NCBI GenBank assembly: GCA_034675505.1
Contig: JAUCDD010000043.1
Coordinates: 100,992 to 164,991 of the forward strand
Origin: Melaminivora sp034675505
Lineage (GTDB): Bacteria; Pseudomonadota; Gammaproteobacteria; Burkholderiales; Burkholderiaceae_C
Direction of reading: 5' to 3'
DNA length: 64,000 nt
Below the pieces are notes generated by a model. It saw only the letters and a program-made list of their open reading frames with translations, was not told where the DNA came from and did not search any database. Each line of letters begins with the position of its first letter. Position 1 is the first letter of the stretch. Positions 26,651 to 37,118 of this stretch are shown in pieces. Made by a program: the position numbers and the translations under genes.

Positions 26651-26700
26651 GATTCCTACATTCCCTGCATACCGCTTTTTTCAACCACGAGGTCTTCTTC

Positions 26701-27741
26701 ATGAAACTCTCCGCGATTCGGGTTCTGGTGTCGGGTGTGGTGGCCGTGGGCGCGGCAGGTGGCGCCTGGGCGCAGCAGGAGGCAACGGGCGCGGGCGCCA
26801 GCTTCCCCGCGCCGCTGTACTCCAAGTGGGCCGCCGACTACCACAAGGCCACGGGCGTGAAGATCAACTACCAGTCGGTGGGCTCGGGGGCCGGCCTGCG
26901 CCAGATCGAGGCCAAGACGGTGGACTTCGGCGCTTCCGACGCGCCGCTCAAGGACGAGGAGCTGGCCGCCAAGGGCCTGGTGCAGTTCCCCACGGTGATC
27001 GGTGGCATCGTGCCGGTGGTCAACATCAAGGGCATCCAGCCGGGGCAGCTCAAGCTCAACGGCCAGGTCATCGGCGACATCTACCTGGGCAAGATCACCA
27101 AGTGGAATGACGAAGCCATCAAGGCGCTGAACCCCGGCGTGGCCCTGCCCGATGCGGCCATCGCCCCGGTGCGCCGCGCCGACGGCTCGGGCACGACCTT
27201 CGGCTTCACCAACTACCTGTCCAAGACCAACGCCGAGTGGAAGGCCAAGGTGGGCGAGGGCACGGCGGTGAACTGGCCCCTGGGCGCGGGCGGCAAGGGC
27301 AACGAGGGCGTGGCCGCCTTCGTGGGGCGCCTGCCGGGCTCCATCGGCTACGTGGAATACGCCTACGTCAAGCAAAACAAGCTGACCTACGCACAGATGC
27401 AAAACAGCGCCGGCAACTTCGTCTCGCCGGACGAAACCTCCTTCAAGGCCGCTGCCGCGGGCGCCGACTGGGCCAAGAGCTTCTACCAGATCCTCACCAA
27501 CCAGCCCGGCAAGGACGCCTGGCCCATCACCTCGGCCACCTTCATCCTGATGCACAAGGCGCAGGACAAGCCGGCGCAGGCCGCCACGGCGCTCAAGTTC
27601 TTCGAGTGGGCCTACAAGAGCGGCGACAAGACCGCCTCCGACCTGGACTACGTGGCCATGCCCGCGAGCGTCAAGGGCGTGATCGCCAAGTCCTGGGGCG
27701 ACATCAAGGACGCCTCCGGCCAGGCCATTTCGCTGAAGTAA
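26701..27741 (+). CDS. pstS: Phosphate ABC transporter, binding protein PstS
   Basis: 346-residue periplasmic phosphate-binding protein, first gene of the pst operon. A Sec signal peptide covers residues 1-24 (cleavage after GGAWA). Phosphate-binding motifs are GAGASFPAPLY at the mature N-terminus, SGAGLRQIEAKTVDFGASDAP, and RRADGSGTTFGFTNYLS. The ATG at 26701 is chosen because it gives a clean signal peptide; the open frame upstream overlaps the Pho box. The operon continues with pstC 70 bases downstream. Confidence 0.97.
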   Translation: MKLSAIRVLVSGVVAVGAAGGAWAQQEATGAGASFPAPLYSKWAADYHKATGVKINYQSVGSGAGLRQIEAKTVDFGASDAPLKDEELAAKGLVQFPTVIGGIVPVVNIKGIQPGQLKLNGQVIGDIYLGKITKWNDEAIKALNPGVALPDAAIAPVRRADGSGTTFGFTNYLSKTNAEWKAKVGEGTAVNWPLGAGGKGNEGVAAFVGRLPGSIGYVEYAYVKQNKLTYAQMQNSAGNFVSPDETSFKAAAAGADWAKSFYQILTNQPGKDAWPITSATFILMHKAQDKPAQAATALKFFEWAYKSGDKTASDLDYVAMPASVKGVIAKSWGDIKDASGQAISLK

Positions 27742-27811
27742 GCTGGCGCGCCGGCCCGCCCGTGCAGGGTGGGCCGGCCGCCTTGCACCACCCCCACCCC
27801 AGGCAACGGAC

Positions 27812-28837
27812 GTGTCCACCATGCTGCCAGCCCCACAGGCGGCGCCGCTCGAAGCGGCCCGCCGGCTTTCCCCAAGCTCCCCGCCTGCGCGCCGGCCGAT
27901 GATCTCCGGCGTGCTGGTCGACCGCATCTTCGGCGCCCTGGCGCGCGGCGCCGCGCTGCTCACGCTGGCGCTGCTGCTGGGCATCCTGGCCTCGCTGGTG
28001 CATGGCGCCTGGCCGTCCATCCAGGCCTACGGCCTGGGCTTCCTGACCAGCAGCGTGTGGGACCCGGTCAAGGACGAGTACGGCGGCCTGGTCATGATCT
28101 ACGGCACGCTGGCCACCTCGTTCATCGCCCTGCTGATCGCCGTGCCGGTCAGCTTCGGCATTGCGCTGTTCCTGACGGAGCTATCGCCCGCCTGGCTCAA
28201 GCGCCCGCTGGGCACGGCGGTGGAGCTGCTGGCGGCCGTGCCCTCCATCGTCTATGGCATGTGGGGCCTGATGGTGTTCGGGCCCATCCTGGCCACCTGG
28301 GTGCAGCAGCCGCTGCAGGCGCTGCTGTCGGGCGTGCCGTACTTCGGCGCGCTGGTGTCGGGCCCGCCGGTGGGCATCGGCATCCTGTCGGCCGGCATCA
28401 TCCTGGCCATCATGATCATCCCGTTCATCGCCTCGGTGATGCGCGACGTGTTCGAGGTCACGCCGGCCCTGCTGAAGGAATCTGCCTACGGCCTGGGCGC
28501 CACCACCTGGGAGGTGGTCTGGAAGGTCGTGCTGCCCTATACCAAGTCGGGCGTGCTGGGCGGCGTGATGCTGGGCCTGGGCCGCGCCCTGGGCGAGACC
28601 ATGGCCGTCACCTTCGTCATCGGCAACATGAACCAGCTCAACACCCTGTCGGTCTTCGACGCGGCCAACAGCATCACCTCGGCCCTGGCCAACGAGTTCG
28701 CCGAGGCCGCCCAGGGCCTGCACCAGGCCTCGCTGATCTACCTGGGGCTGGTGCTGTTCTTCATCACCTTCGTCGTCCTGTCGCTGTCCAAGCTGCTGCT
28801 GGCGCGGCTGAAAAAGAGCGAGGGAGCGCGCGCATGA
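27812..28837 (+). CDS. pstC: Phosphate ABC transporter permease PstC
   Basis: 341-residue membrane subunit of the high-affinity phosphate importer, with six hydrophobic segments. The EAA loop that contacts PstB is ESAYGLGATTWEVVWKVVLP (about residue 224). An unusually long, Pro/Ala-rich N-terminus (about 30 residues) precedes the first helix. The start is a GTG at 27812 or the ATG at 27821. The stop overlaps the pstA start by four bases (ATGA), indicating translational coupling. Confidence 0.95.
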   Translation: MSTMLPAPQAAPLEAARRLSPSSPPARRPMISGVLVDRIFGALARGAALLTLALLLGILASLVHGAWPSIQAYGLGFLTSSVWDPVKDEYGGLVMIYGTLATSFIALLIAVPVSFGIALFLTELSPAWLKRPLGTAVELLAAVPSIVYGMWGLMVFGPILATWVQQPLQALLSGVPYFGALVSGPPVGIGILSAGIILAIMIIPFIASVMRDVFEVTPALLKESAYGLGATTWEVVWKVVLPYTKSGVLGGVMLGLGRALGETMAVTFVIGNMNQLNTLSVFDAANSITSALANEFAEAAQGLHQASLIYLGLVLFFITFVVLSLSKLLLARLKKSEGARA

Positions 28838-29721
28838 ATACCTCCACCTCGCAGCAGCTGATCGCTGCCGCCGACCTGGCCCGGGTGCGCGCCACGCGCT
28901 ACGCGGCGCGCAAGCGCGTGAACCAGGTGGCCCTCGCGCTGTCGCTGTTGGCCATGGCCTTTGGCGTGTTCTGGCTGGTCTGGATCCTGTGGGAAACGGT
29001 CCGGCTGGGCCTGGGCGGCCTGAGCCTGGCGCTGTTCACGCAGATGACGCCGCCGCCGGGCGAGGCCGGCGGCCTGGCCAACGCCATCTTCGGCTCCTTC
29101 GTCATGGTGCTGCTGGCGACCTTCGTGGGCACGCCCATCGGCATCATGGCCGGCGTGTACCTGGCCGAATACGACCCGCGCGGCTGGCTGGCCGCCACCA
29201 CGCGCTTCGTCAACGACATCCTGCTGTCGGCGCCCAGCATCGTCATCGGCCTGTTCGTCTATGCCGTGGTGGTCGTGCGCTTCAAGAGTTTTTCGGCCTG
29301 GGCCGGCATCCTGGCGCTGGCGCTGATCGTCATCCCGGTGGTCATCCGCACCACCGAGAACATGCTGCTGCTGGTGCCCGCCAGCCTGCGCGAGGCGGCC
29401 TACGCCCTGGGTACGCCCAAGTGGAAGGTCATCACCCTGGTGACGCTGCGCGCGGCGCGCGCCGGCGTCATCACCGGCGTGCTGCTGGCCGTGGCGCGCA
29501 TCGCCGGCGAGACGGCGCCGCTGCTCTTCACTGCGCTGAACAACCAGTTCTGGAACGGCGACCTGTCCAAGCCCATGGCCAGCCTGCCGGTGACCATCTT
29601 CAAGTTCGCCATGAGCCCCTATGAGAACTGGCAGCAGCTGGCCTGGGCGGCGGTGTTCCTGATCACGCTGGCCGTGCTGGCCCTGAACATCCTGGCGCGC
29701 GTGCTGGCGCGGCAGAAATAA
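28834..29721 (+). CDS. pstA: Phosphate ABC transporter permease PstA
   Basis: 295-residue second membrane subunit, with about six hydrophobic segments and the EAA-type loop REAAYALGTPKWKVITLVTL (about residue 186). It has the usual family features VNDILLSAPSIVIGLF and IAGETAPLLFTA. It overlaps pstC by four bases, and pstB starts 34 bases after its stop. Confidence 0.96.
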   Translation: MNTSTSQQLIAAADLARVRATRYAARKRVNQVALALSLLAMAFGVFWLVWILWETVRLGLGGLSLALFTQMTPPPGEAGGLANAIFGSFVMVLLATFVGTPIGIMAGVYLAEYDPRGWLAATTRFVNDILLSAPSIVIGLFVYAVVVVRFKSFSAWAGILALALIVIPVVIRTTENMLLLVPASLREAAYALGTPKWKVITLVTLRAARAGVITGVLLAVARIAGETAPLLFTALNNQFWNGDLSKPMASLPVTIFKFAMSPYENWQQLAWAAVFLITLAVLALNILARVLARQK

Positions 29722-29755
29722 GACAACGCAACGATCCCCCCTAGCGAGAGTTTCC

Positions 29756-30538
29756 ATGCCCGCAACCCGGACCTTCGAGACCCCGCGCGCCAAGCTCACC
29801 GTGCGCGACCTGAATTTTTATTACGGGCGCTTCCATGCGCTGAAAAACATCCACCTGGACATCCCGGAAAACAAGGTCACGGCCTTCATCGGCCCGTCCG
29901 GCTGCGGCAAGTCCACGCTCTTGCGCACCTTCAACCGCATGTTCGAGCTGTACCCCGAGCAGCGCGCCGAAGGGCAGATCCTGCTGGACGGGCAGGACCT
30001 GCTCTCCAGCCGCGAGGACGTGGCGCTGATCCGCGCCAAGGTGGGCATGGTGTTCCAGAAGCCCACGCCGTTCCCGATGTCCATCTACGACAACATCGCC
30101 TTCGGCGTGAAGCTGTTCGAGAGCCTGAACGCCACCGACATGGAAGAGCGCGTGGAGTGGGCGCTGCGCAAGGCCGCGCTGTGGGGCGAGGTCAAGGACA
30201 AGCTGCACCAAAGCGGCTCCGGCCTGTCGGGCGGGCAGCAGCAGCGCCTGTGCATCGCCCGCGGCATCGCTGTCCTGCCCGAGGTGCTGCTGCTGGACGA
30301 GCCCTGCTCGGCGCTGGACCCGATCTCCACCGCAAAAATCGAGGAGCTGATCGCCGAGCTGAAGAACGACTACACGGTGGTCATCGTCACGCACAACATG
30401 CAGCAGGCCGCGCGCTGCAGCGACTACACGGCCTACATGTACCTGGGCGACCTGGTGGAGTTCGGCGAGACCGAGGCCATGTTCTTCAAGCCCCAGCGCA
30501 AGGAGACCGAGGACTACATCACCGGAAGGTTTGGATGA
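29756..30538 (+). CDS. pstB: Phosphate ABC transporter ATPase PstB
   Basis: 260-residue ABC ATPase that powers phosphate import. Walker A GPSGCGKST is near residue 46, the signature LSGGQQQR near 158 and Walker B VLLLDEP near 178. The length and PHoT-family core (PFPMSIYDNIAFG, LDPISTAKIE) are diagnostic. phoU follows after 137 bases that hold a dispersed repeat of a second family. Confidence 0.97.
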   Translation: MPATRTFETPRAKLTVRDLNFYYGRFHALKNIHLDIPENKVTAFIGPSGCGKSTLLRTFNRMFELYPEQRAEGQILLDGQDLLSSREDVALIRAKVGMVFQKPTPFPMSIYDNIAFGVKLFESLNATDMEERVEWALRKAALWGEVKDKLHQSGSGLSGGQQQRLCIARGIAVLPEVLLLDEPCSALDPISTAKIEELIAELKNDYTVVIVTHNMQQAARCSDYTAYMYLGDLVEFGETEAMFFKPQRKETEDYITGRFG

Positions 30539-30604
30539 CCCCCCTGAGCGGCTGCGCCGCTCCCCCTTTAGGGGGGACTTTGCCTCAGCGCGGCGGGGGA
30601 TCCA
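30539..30604 (+). repeat. Dispersed repeat family B, partial copy
   Basis: CCCCCTGAGCGGCTGCGCCG followed by CTCCCCCTTTAGGGGGGAC, between pstB and phoU. It shares the CCCCCTG(A/C)GCGGCTGCGCCGCT(T)CCCC block with the copy at 55138. It can fold into G/C-rich hairpins and may attenuate the pst-phoU transcript. Confidence 0.6.
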
Positions 30605-30675
30605 AAACGCGGCGGCCCTGGCCTGCCGCGTGCCGGTACAGAACGTTGCAGGCTCTTGAGACCTGAGGAAAAGAA

Positions 30676-31377
30676 ATGACCGAGAAACACCTTTCCACGC
30701 AGTTCGACAGCGAGTTGAACGCCATCTCCGCCCGCGTCATGGAACTCGGCGGGCTGGTGGAGGCGCAGATCCGGCAGGCCATCCACGCGCTGTCGCACTT
30801 CAGCCCCGAGGCGGCGCAGGAAGTCGAGACGCTGGAGCAGCGCGTGAACGCCATGGAGGTCGAGATCGACCATGAGCTCACCACCATCATCGCCCGGCGC
30901 CAGCCCACTGCGCGCGACCTGCGCCTGCTGATGGCGTTTTCCAAGGCCACGGCCAACCTGGAGCGCATGGGCGACGAGGCCACGCGCATGGCGCGCATGT
31001 GCCTGTCCATCATCGAGAGCGGCGCCGCCCGCCAGCTGCCCACGGGCGACCTGCGCATGGCCGCCGACCTGGCCTCGGGCCTGCTGCGCAAGGCGCTGGA
31101 CGCCTTCGCCCGGCTGGACACGCGCGCGGCGCTGGCCATCCTGAAGGAAGACGACCTGATCGACCGCGAGTTCGACGGCTTCGTGCGCAAGCTCGTCACC
31201 TACATGATGGAAGACCCGCGCATGATCTCGCCCAGCCTGGACCTGCTGTTCCTGGCCAAGGCCATAGAGCGCATCGGCGACCACTCCAAGAACGTCGCCG
31301 AGCTGATCATCTACCTGGTCGAAGGCCGCGACGTGCGCCACCAAGCCCTGCACGAGATCGAGTCCGCGCTGTCCTGA
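30676..31377 (+). CDS. phoU: Phosphate signalling protein PhoU
   Basis: 233-residue all-helical protein with two repeated three-helix PhoU domains. Each carries the E(R)xGDxxxN/T-type metal motif, here LERMGDEATRMA and IERIGDHSKNVAEL. It couples PstSCAB occupancy to PhoR and keeps the Pho regulon off when phosphate is plentiful. A GAGGAAAAG ribosome site precedes the ATG at 30676. phoB follows after 19 bases. Confidence 0.97.
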   Translation: MTEKHLSTQFDSELNAISARVMELGGLVEAQIRQAIHALSHFSPEAAQEVETLEQRVNAMEVEIDHELTTIIARRQPTARDLRLLMAFSKATANLERMGDEATRMARMCLSIIESGAARQLPTGDLRMAADLASGLLRKALDAFARLDTRAALAILKEDDLIDREFDGFVRKLVTYMMEDPRMISPSLDLLFLAKAIERIGDHSKNVAELIIYLVEGRDVRHQALHEIESALS

Positions 31378-31396
31378 CCCCGCCGCCGCCCGCACC

Positions 31397-32119
31397 ATGA
31401 GAAAACTGCCCCGCGTGCTGATCGTCGAGGACGAGCCGCCGATCGCCGAGCTGATCGCCGTGAACCTGCGCCACAACGGCTTTGCCCCCATCTGGGCCGA
31501 GGATGGCGAATGCGCCCAGCGCGAGCTGGACGCCGTGCTGCCCGACGTCATCTTGCTGGACTGGATGCTGCCCGGCGCCAGCGGCCTGCAGCTGGCGCGG
31601 CGCTGGCGCGCCGACGCGCGCACCCGCGGCGTGCCCATCCTGATGCTGACGGCGCGCGGCGACGAGCCGGACAAGGTGGCCGGGCTGGACGCGGGCGCCG
31701 ACGACTACGTGACCAAGCCCTTTTCCACCCAGGAGCTGCTGGCGCGCATCCGCGCCGTGCTGCGCCGGCGCGCGCCCGAGCAGGCGGGCGACAGCGTGGC
31801 CATCGGCGCCCTCGTGCTGGATGCCGCGACGCACCGCGTCAGCTGGCAGGGCCAGCCGCTCAAGGTCGGGCCGACGGAGTTCCGGCTGCTGCACTATCTG
31901 ATGAAGCATGCCGAGCGCGTGCACACGCGCGCGCAGCTGCTCGACAAGATCTGGGGCGACCATGTGTTCATCGAAGAGCGCACGGTGGACGTACACATCA
32001 AGCGCCTGCGCGAATCGCTGGGCGGCGCCGCCGCCATGGTGGAGACGGTGCGCGGCACCGGCTACCGCCTGACGGCGCAGGTGCCCCAGCCGGCCGCCGT
32101 GCAGCAGCCAGCGGGCTGA
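31397..32119 (+). CDS. phoB: Phosphate response regulator PhoB
   Basis: 240-residue OmpR-family response regulator. The receiver domain has the acidic pocket ED at 11-12, the phosphoacceptor Asp55 in LLDWMLPG and the conserved Lys in VTKPFS (about 107). The C-terminal winged helix includes VGPTEFRLLHYLMKH and RTVDVHIKRLRESL (recognition helix). It should act on the Pho boxes at 26558 and 26628. A 133-base gap with a repeat separates it from phoR. Confidence 0.97.
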   Translation: MRKLPRVLIVEDEPPIAELIAVNLRHNGFAPIWAEDGECAQRELDAVLPDVILLDWMLPGASGLQLARRWRADARTRGVPILMLTARGDEPDKVAGLDAGADDYVTKPFSTQELLARIRAVLRRRAPEQAGDSVAIGALVLDAATHRVSWQGQPLKVGPTEFRLLHYLMKHAERVHTRAQLLDKIWGDHVFIEERTVDVHIKRLRESLGGAAAMVETVRGTGYRLTAQVPQPAAVQQPAG

Positions 32120-32129
32120 CCGCCGAGGA

Positions 32130-32192
32130 CTATGAAAAAGATAGCAACATGCCGGCCCTGCATGCCGGCGACAGGGTGTTTTGGCTTGAAAA
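32130..32192 (-). repeat. Dispersed repeat family A, copy 7
   Basis: Between phoB and phoR. On the minus strand it reads GTTTTCAAGCCAAAACACCC, TGTCGCCGGC, GCCGGCATGTTGCTATCTTTTTC. A second TTTTGGCTTGAAAAC-like stretch follows to about 32215. Confidence 0.6.
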
Positions 32193-32252
32193 CATGCCAA
32201 AAACACGGTTTTGGCGGCCTGGCGCGCTAGCCAGCAACCAGGTGGTTCCTGC

Positions 32253-33653
<1,401 letters not shown>

Positions 33654-33963
33654 AGGCCAGCGCCACCAGGGCCAGCGCGGCCGCGCTGGCCAGCCAGAAC
33701 GCGGCCGGGGACTGCAGCGGCGCCAGGCCCGCCACGCCGCGATAGGCCAGCGCGTAGCCGCCCGCCAGCCCGCCGCCCCACAGCAGCGTGCCATAGAGCG
33801 CCAGCGGCGCCAGCGTGATGTGCCAGCTGCGCAGCACGAAGATGCACAGGGTCTGCAGCGCATCGGCAACGTGGTAGGCGGCCACCCAGGCCAGCAGCCC
33901 GGTGGCCAGCGCCACCACCTCGGGGCTGCCCGAATACAGCTGCGCAATGGGCTGCCTTGCTGC

Positions 33964-34020
33964 AAAAAAGAATAGCTGCAAGCCCGCAGCCCATGCCGGC
34001 GGAGAGCCAAAAACCCTGCC
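33964..34020 (-). repeat. Possible dispersed repeat family A, copy 8 (inside MATE gene)
   Basis: On the minus strand TTTTTGGCTCTCCGCCGGC, then CTTGCAGCTATTCTTTTTT. It shows the order of elements of family A (TTGGC, GCCGGC, AGCTATT), but the encoded residues also look plausible for a MATE helix. The assignment is weaker. Confidence 0.35.
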
Positions 34021-34956
34021 AGGCGACCTCGACGGCGCGCTGCTCGTCGCCGCCGCCGCGCCAGAAGCTCACGCGCGCGCTGGCGGCAATCGCCAGCGAC
34101 AGCGGCACCATGTAGAGCACCGCCGCCAGGTTGGCCGCGACCTGGTGCGCGGCCGAGGCCAGCGTGCCCTGGCGGGCGATGAACAGCGCCATCAGGGTGA
34201 ACGAGGTGACCTCCACCAGGATCGCCAGGCCGGCGGGCAGGCCCAGCCGCAAAAAGCGCGCCAGCTGCGCGCCATGCGGGCGCTCCAGCGCGCGCCACAG
34301 CCGCAGCGGCGCATACATGGGCCGGCGGCGCACCATCCACAGGCCCAGCCCGGCCAGCGCGTAGTTGACCACCAGCGTCGCCCAGGCGCAGCCCGGCGCG
34401 CCCTGCGCCGCCAGGCCCGCGCCGCCGAAGGTGAACCAGATCGACAGCGGCACCTTGAGGGCCAGCGAGCCCACCTGCAGCCAGGTCACCAGCTGCGGCC
34501 AGCCCAGTGACTGGTTCAGCGTGCTGTAGATGCGAAACAGCAGCGCCGGGGGCAGGCCGAACGCCAGGATGGCCAGGTATTCCTGCACCTGGCCGCGCAG
34601 CGCGGGCGGCACCTGGGTGGCCTGCAGGAGTGCGCCGGGCGACAGCAGCAGCGCCATGCCCAGCACGCTGGCGGCCAGCCACAGGTACAGCGACTGGCGC
34701 ACGCTGGCGCCGATGGCGGCCTCCTGGCCGGCGCCGCGCTGCTCGGCCCAGACCGGCAGCAGCGCCTGCAGCACGCCCATCAGCGCCACATACACGCTCA
34801 CGAACACGGCCGACCCTATGGACAGCGCCGCCAGCGACGCCTGCGAATGGCGCCCGGCCACCACCGTGTCGGTCACGCCGAACGCCATCACCGCCAGCTG
34901 CCCCGCCAGCACCGTCAGCGCGTGGCGCACGATCAGCGCGCGCTCGCTGCCCATCG

Positions 34957-36651
34957 TCAGTCCGGCGCCGGGGCCGCCTGGCGGCGCAGCACCAGCAGGC
35001 GGTCGCTGCGGTCGGTGGGCCGGCCGATGGCGGCCACCACCTCCCAGCCCGTGGCGGGCGGGCGCTGGCGCAGGCCTGCGGCGGCGACCAGCCAGTCGCA
35101 GGCCTGCGCTGGCGAACCCGGCGCCACGATGTCGATGCCGCCGTGGTAGGCCAGCGCCGCCACCTGGCCGCGGCTCAGGCCCTGGCCGGCCACGCAGCCC
35201 GGCTGCGGCCCCAGGGCGGCCGCCACGCGCGCCACCTGGGGGGCGTAGCTGCGGCCATAGTCCAGCAGCGGCAGCCACAGCGTCATGACCAGCAGCCAGC
35301 CCAGCGTGGCGCCGGTGGCCGGCAGCACCAGGCTCTTCCACAGCGCCGTGCGGTGCCGGCCGGTGCGCCAGCGCACCAGCGCCGCCCAGGCCAGGGTCGC
35401 CGCCAGCGCCAGCGCGAAGGCCGGCGCGGAAAACTCGGGCACGTAGCCCGGCGCCAGCCGCGCCACGTTGGCGGCCGGCTGCGCAGGCACGCCGGTCTGT
35501 ACCGCCAGCCAGACCACCCACACGGTGATGGCGCCGATGCTGAAGAACAGCAGCGTGAACCAGTCGATCAGCGCCGCCAGCCCGCGCCGCAAGGTGGGCA
35601 GGGCGAACGCCGCCAGCGTCGCCAGCGCAGGCAGCGCCAGCAGCAGCGCCCGGTCGGAGGGCACGGTGGCCAGCGTGGCGGCGCCCGACACCAGTACGAA
35701 CCACAGCGGCAGCCACAGGTGGCGGTGCCACTGGCGGCTGGCGATCTGGTGGCGCCAGCGCCAGGTGGTCCACAGCGCCAGCGGCCAGGCCGGCCAGGTG
35801 AACCAGATGAACAGCCGCAGGAGCGCCGGCCCGTCCTTGACGCTCCAGAACTCCACCAGGCGCCAGCGCCATAGGTCAAGCGCGGCGGCCAGCACGGCGG
35901 CGCCGGCGGCCAGCGCCAGCAGCAGCGCGGCCGCCCACAGGCGCTGGCGGCGGGGGGCCGGCTGCGCCTGCCAGGCCAGCCAGGCGCCGCCCAGGCCCAG
36001 CAGCACCGCCAGGGCCGGCGCGCCGCTGAGCACCAGCCCGGCCATGCCGGCGCCGCCGGCCGCCGCGCCCCAGTACAGGCGCTGCGGTACCAGGGCGGCA
36101 GCGGCGAACACCAGTGCGCCGCAGGCCAGCTGGGTGAGGTAGCTGGTGGTCTCGTGCGAGTACTGCATCAGCCCCAGGCAGGCGATGAGCGCCAGCAGGG
36201 CCCCATCGGCCATGGTGCGTGCGTAGGCCAGCGGCTCGGCCTCGCCGCCGAAGGCGAAGGCCACCGGCTGCGCGCCCGGGCCGCGCGCCAGGCTGTAGGC
36301 GGCGTACCAGGTGGCGGCCAGCGTCAGCGCCAGCAGCGCCATGAAGGGCGCCCGCGCGGCCAGCGCTGCCGGCAGCCAGCCGTCCAGCGCCCGTATGGCC
36401 CAGGCGCCCAGCCAGTAGGGCAGCAGCCCGTCGGTCTCGGGCGGCAGGCCGGCCAGCAGCGGCGCGCCCCAGTCGGCGTGGCCCAGCGCCAGTGCGCGCA
36501 TGTAGCCGAAGGCGGTGATGTCCTCGCCGCGCCAGGGCGCGCGCCCCACGTAGCCGGCCACCGTGTAGGCCAGGCACAGCAGCAGCAGCGCCCAGCGCGG
36601 CAGCGGGCGCACGGCATCCTGGGCGACGATGGCAGGGGAGGGCGGGTTCAC
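34957..36651 (-). CDS. Polytopic glycosyltransferase-like membrane protein (GT-C/ArnT-like)
   Basis: 564-residue inner-membrane protein with about 11-12 hydrophobic segments. A charged motif follows the first helix (GRAPWRGEDITAFGYMRALA), in the place where GT-C enzymes such as ArnT and PMT carry catalytic acidic residues in the first periplasmic loop. A soluble C-terminal domain follows (about 470-564). It probably transfers a sugar from a lipid carrier to a periplasmic acceptor, but donor and acceptor are unknown. The MATE-family gene follows two bases downstream. Start ATG at 36651. Confidence 0.65.
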   Translation of the reverse strand: MNPPSPAIVAQDAVRPLPRWALLLLCLAYTVAGYVGRAPWRGEDITAFGYMRALALGHADWGAPLLAGLPPETDGLLPYWLGAWAIRALDGWLPAALAARAPFMALLALTLAATWYAAYSLARGPGAQPVAFAFGGEAEPLAYARTMADGALLALIACLGLMQYSHETTSYLTQLACGALVFAAAALVPQRLYWGAAAGGAGMAGLVLSGAPALAVLLGLGGAWLAWQAQPAPRRQRLWAAALLLALAAGAAVLAAALDLWRWRLVEFWSVKDGPALLRLFIWFTWPAWPLALWTTWRWRHQIASRQWHRHLWLPLWFVLVSGAATLATVPSDRALLLALPALATLAAFALPTLRRGLAALIDWFTLLFFSIGAITVWVVWLAVQTGVPAQPAANVARLAPGYVPEFSAPAFALALAATLAWAALVRWRTGRHRTALWKSLVLPATGATLGWLLVMTLWLPLLDYGRSYAPQVARVAAALGPQPGCVAGQGLSRGQVAALAYHGGIDIVAPGSPAQACDWLVAAAGLRQRPPATGWEVVAAIGRPTDRSDRLLVLRRQAAPAPD

Positions 36652-36743
36652 GCGGGACGGCGCAGTTCAGGAGGGCGGGCGAAGCGCAGGGGGGAGCAGG
36701 GTAGCAGGGTGCGGGCAGGCCCTGGGGCGCACGCCGCGGGCGT

Positions 36744-36776
36744 GAAAAAAGGCAGCGCGGCGTGCCGGGCTGCCTT
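36744..36776 (-). terminator. Rho-independent terminator after rpmE2
   Basis: On the minus strand GGCAGC (36774-36769), 12-base loop, GCTGCC (36756-36751), then TTTTTTCAC. It lies 45 bases after the rpmE2 stop. Confidence 0.75.
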
Positions 36777-36820
36777 CTTGGGCGACGCGGGCCGCAGGCG
36801 GCGCGCTGCCAGGTCGCCGC

Positions 36821-37081
36821 TTACTTGGCGGCTGCTGCGCCCTTGCCGAAGCGGTTGCGGAAGCGCTCCACGCGGCCGCCCATGTTGTCCACGGATTTTT
36901 GCGTGCCGGTGTAGAAGGGATGCGATTCGGAAGACGTGTCCAGCTTGTACAGCGGGTACTGCTTGCCTTCGAACGTCTCGGTTTCCTTCGTGTTGACGCA
37001 CGAACGGGTCACGAACTTGAAGCCGTTGGACAGGTCCACGAAGAGCACTTCGCGGTAGTTGGGGTGGATGCCTTCTTTCAT
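36821..37081 (-). CDS. rpmE2: 50S ribosomal protein L31 type B
   Basis: 86-residue L31 of the zinc-independent type B form. It starts MKEGIHPNYREVLFVD and has a single Cys (SCVNTKET) instead of the four-Cys zinc site of type A. In many bacteria the B form replaces the zinc form when zinc is scarce under Zur control; no convincing Zur box is visible in the 37 bases to the neighbouring gene. Confidence 0.96.
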   Translation of the reverse strand: MKEGIHPNYREVLFVDLSNGFKFVTRSCVNTKETETFEGKQYPLYKLDTSSESHPFYTGTQKSVDNMGGRVERFRNRFGKGAAAAK

Positions 37082-37118
37082 AGCCTACTCTTTGGATATC
37101 CGCGGTAGCCGCGCCAGC

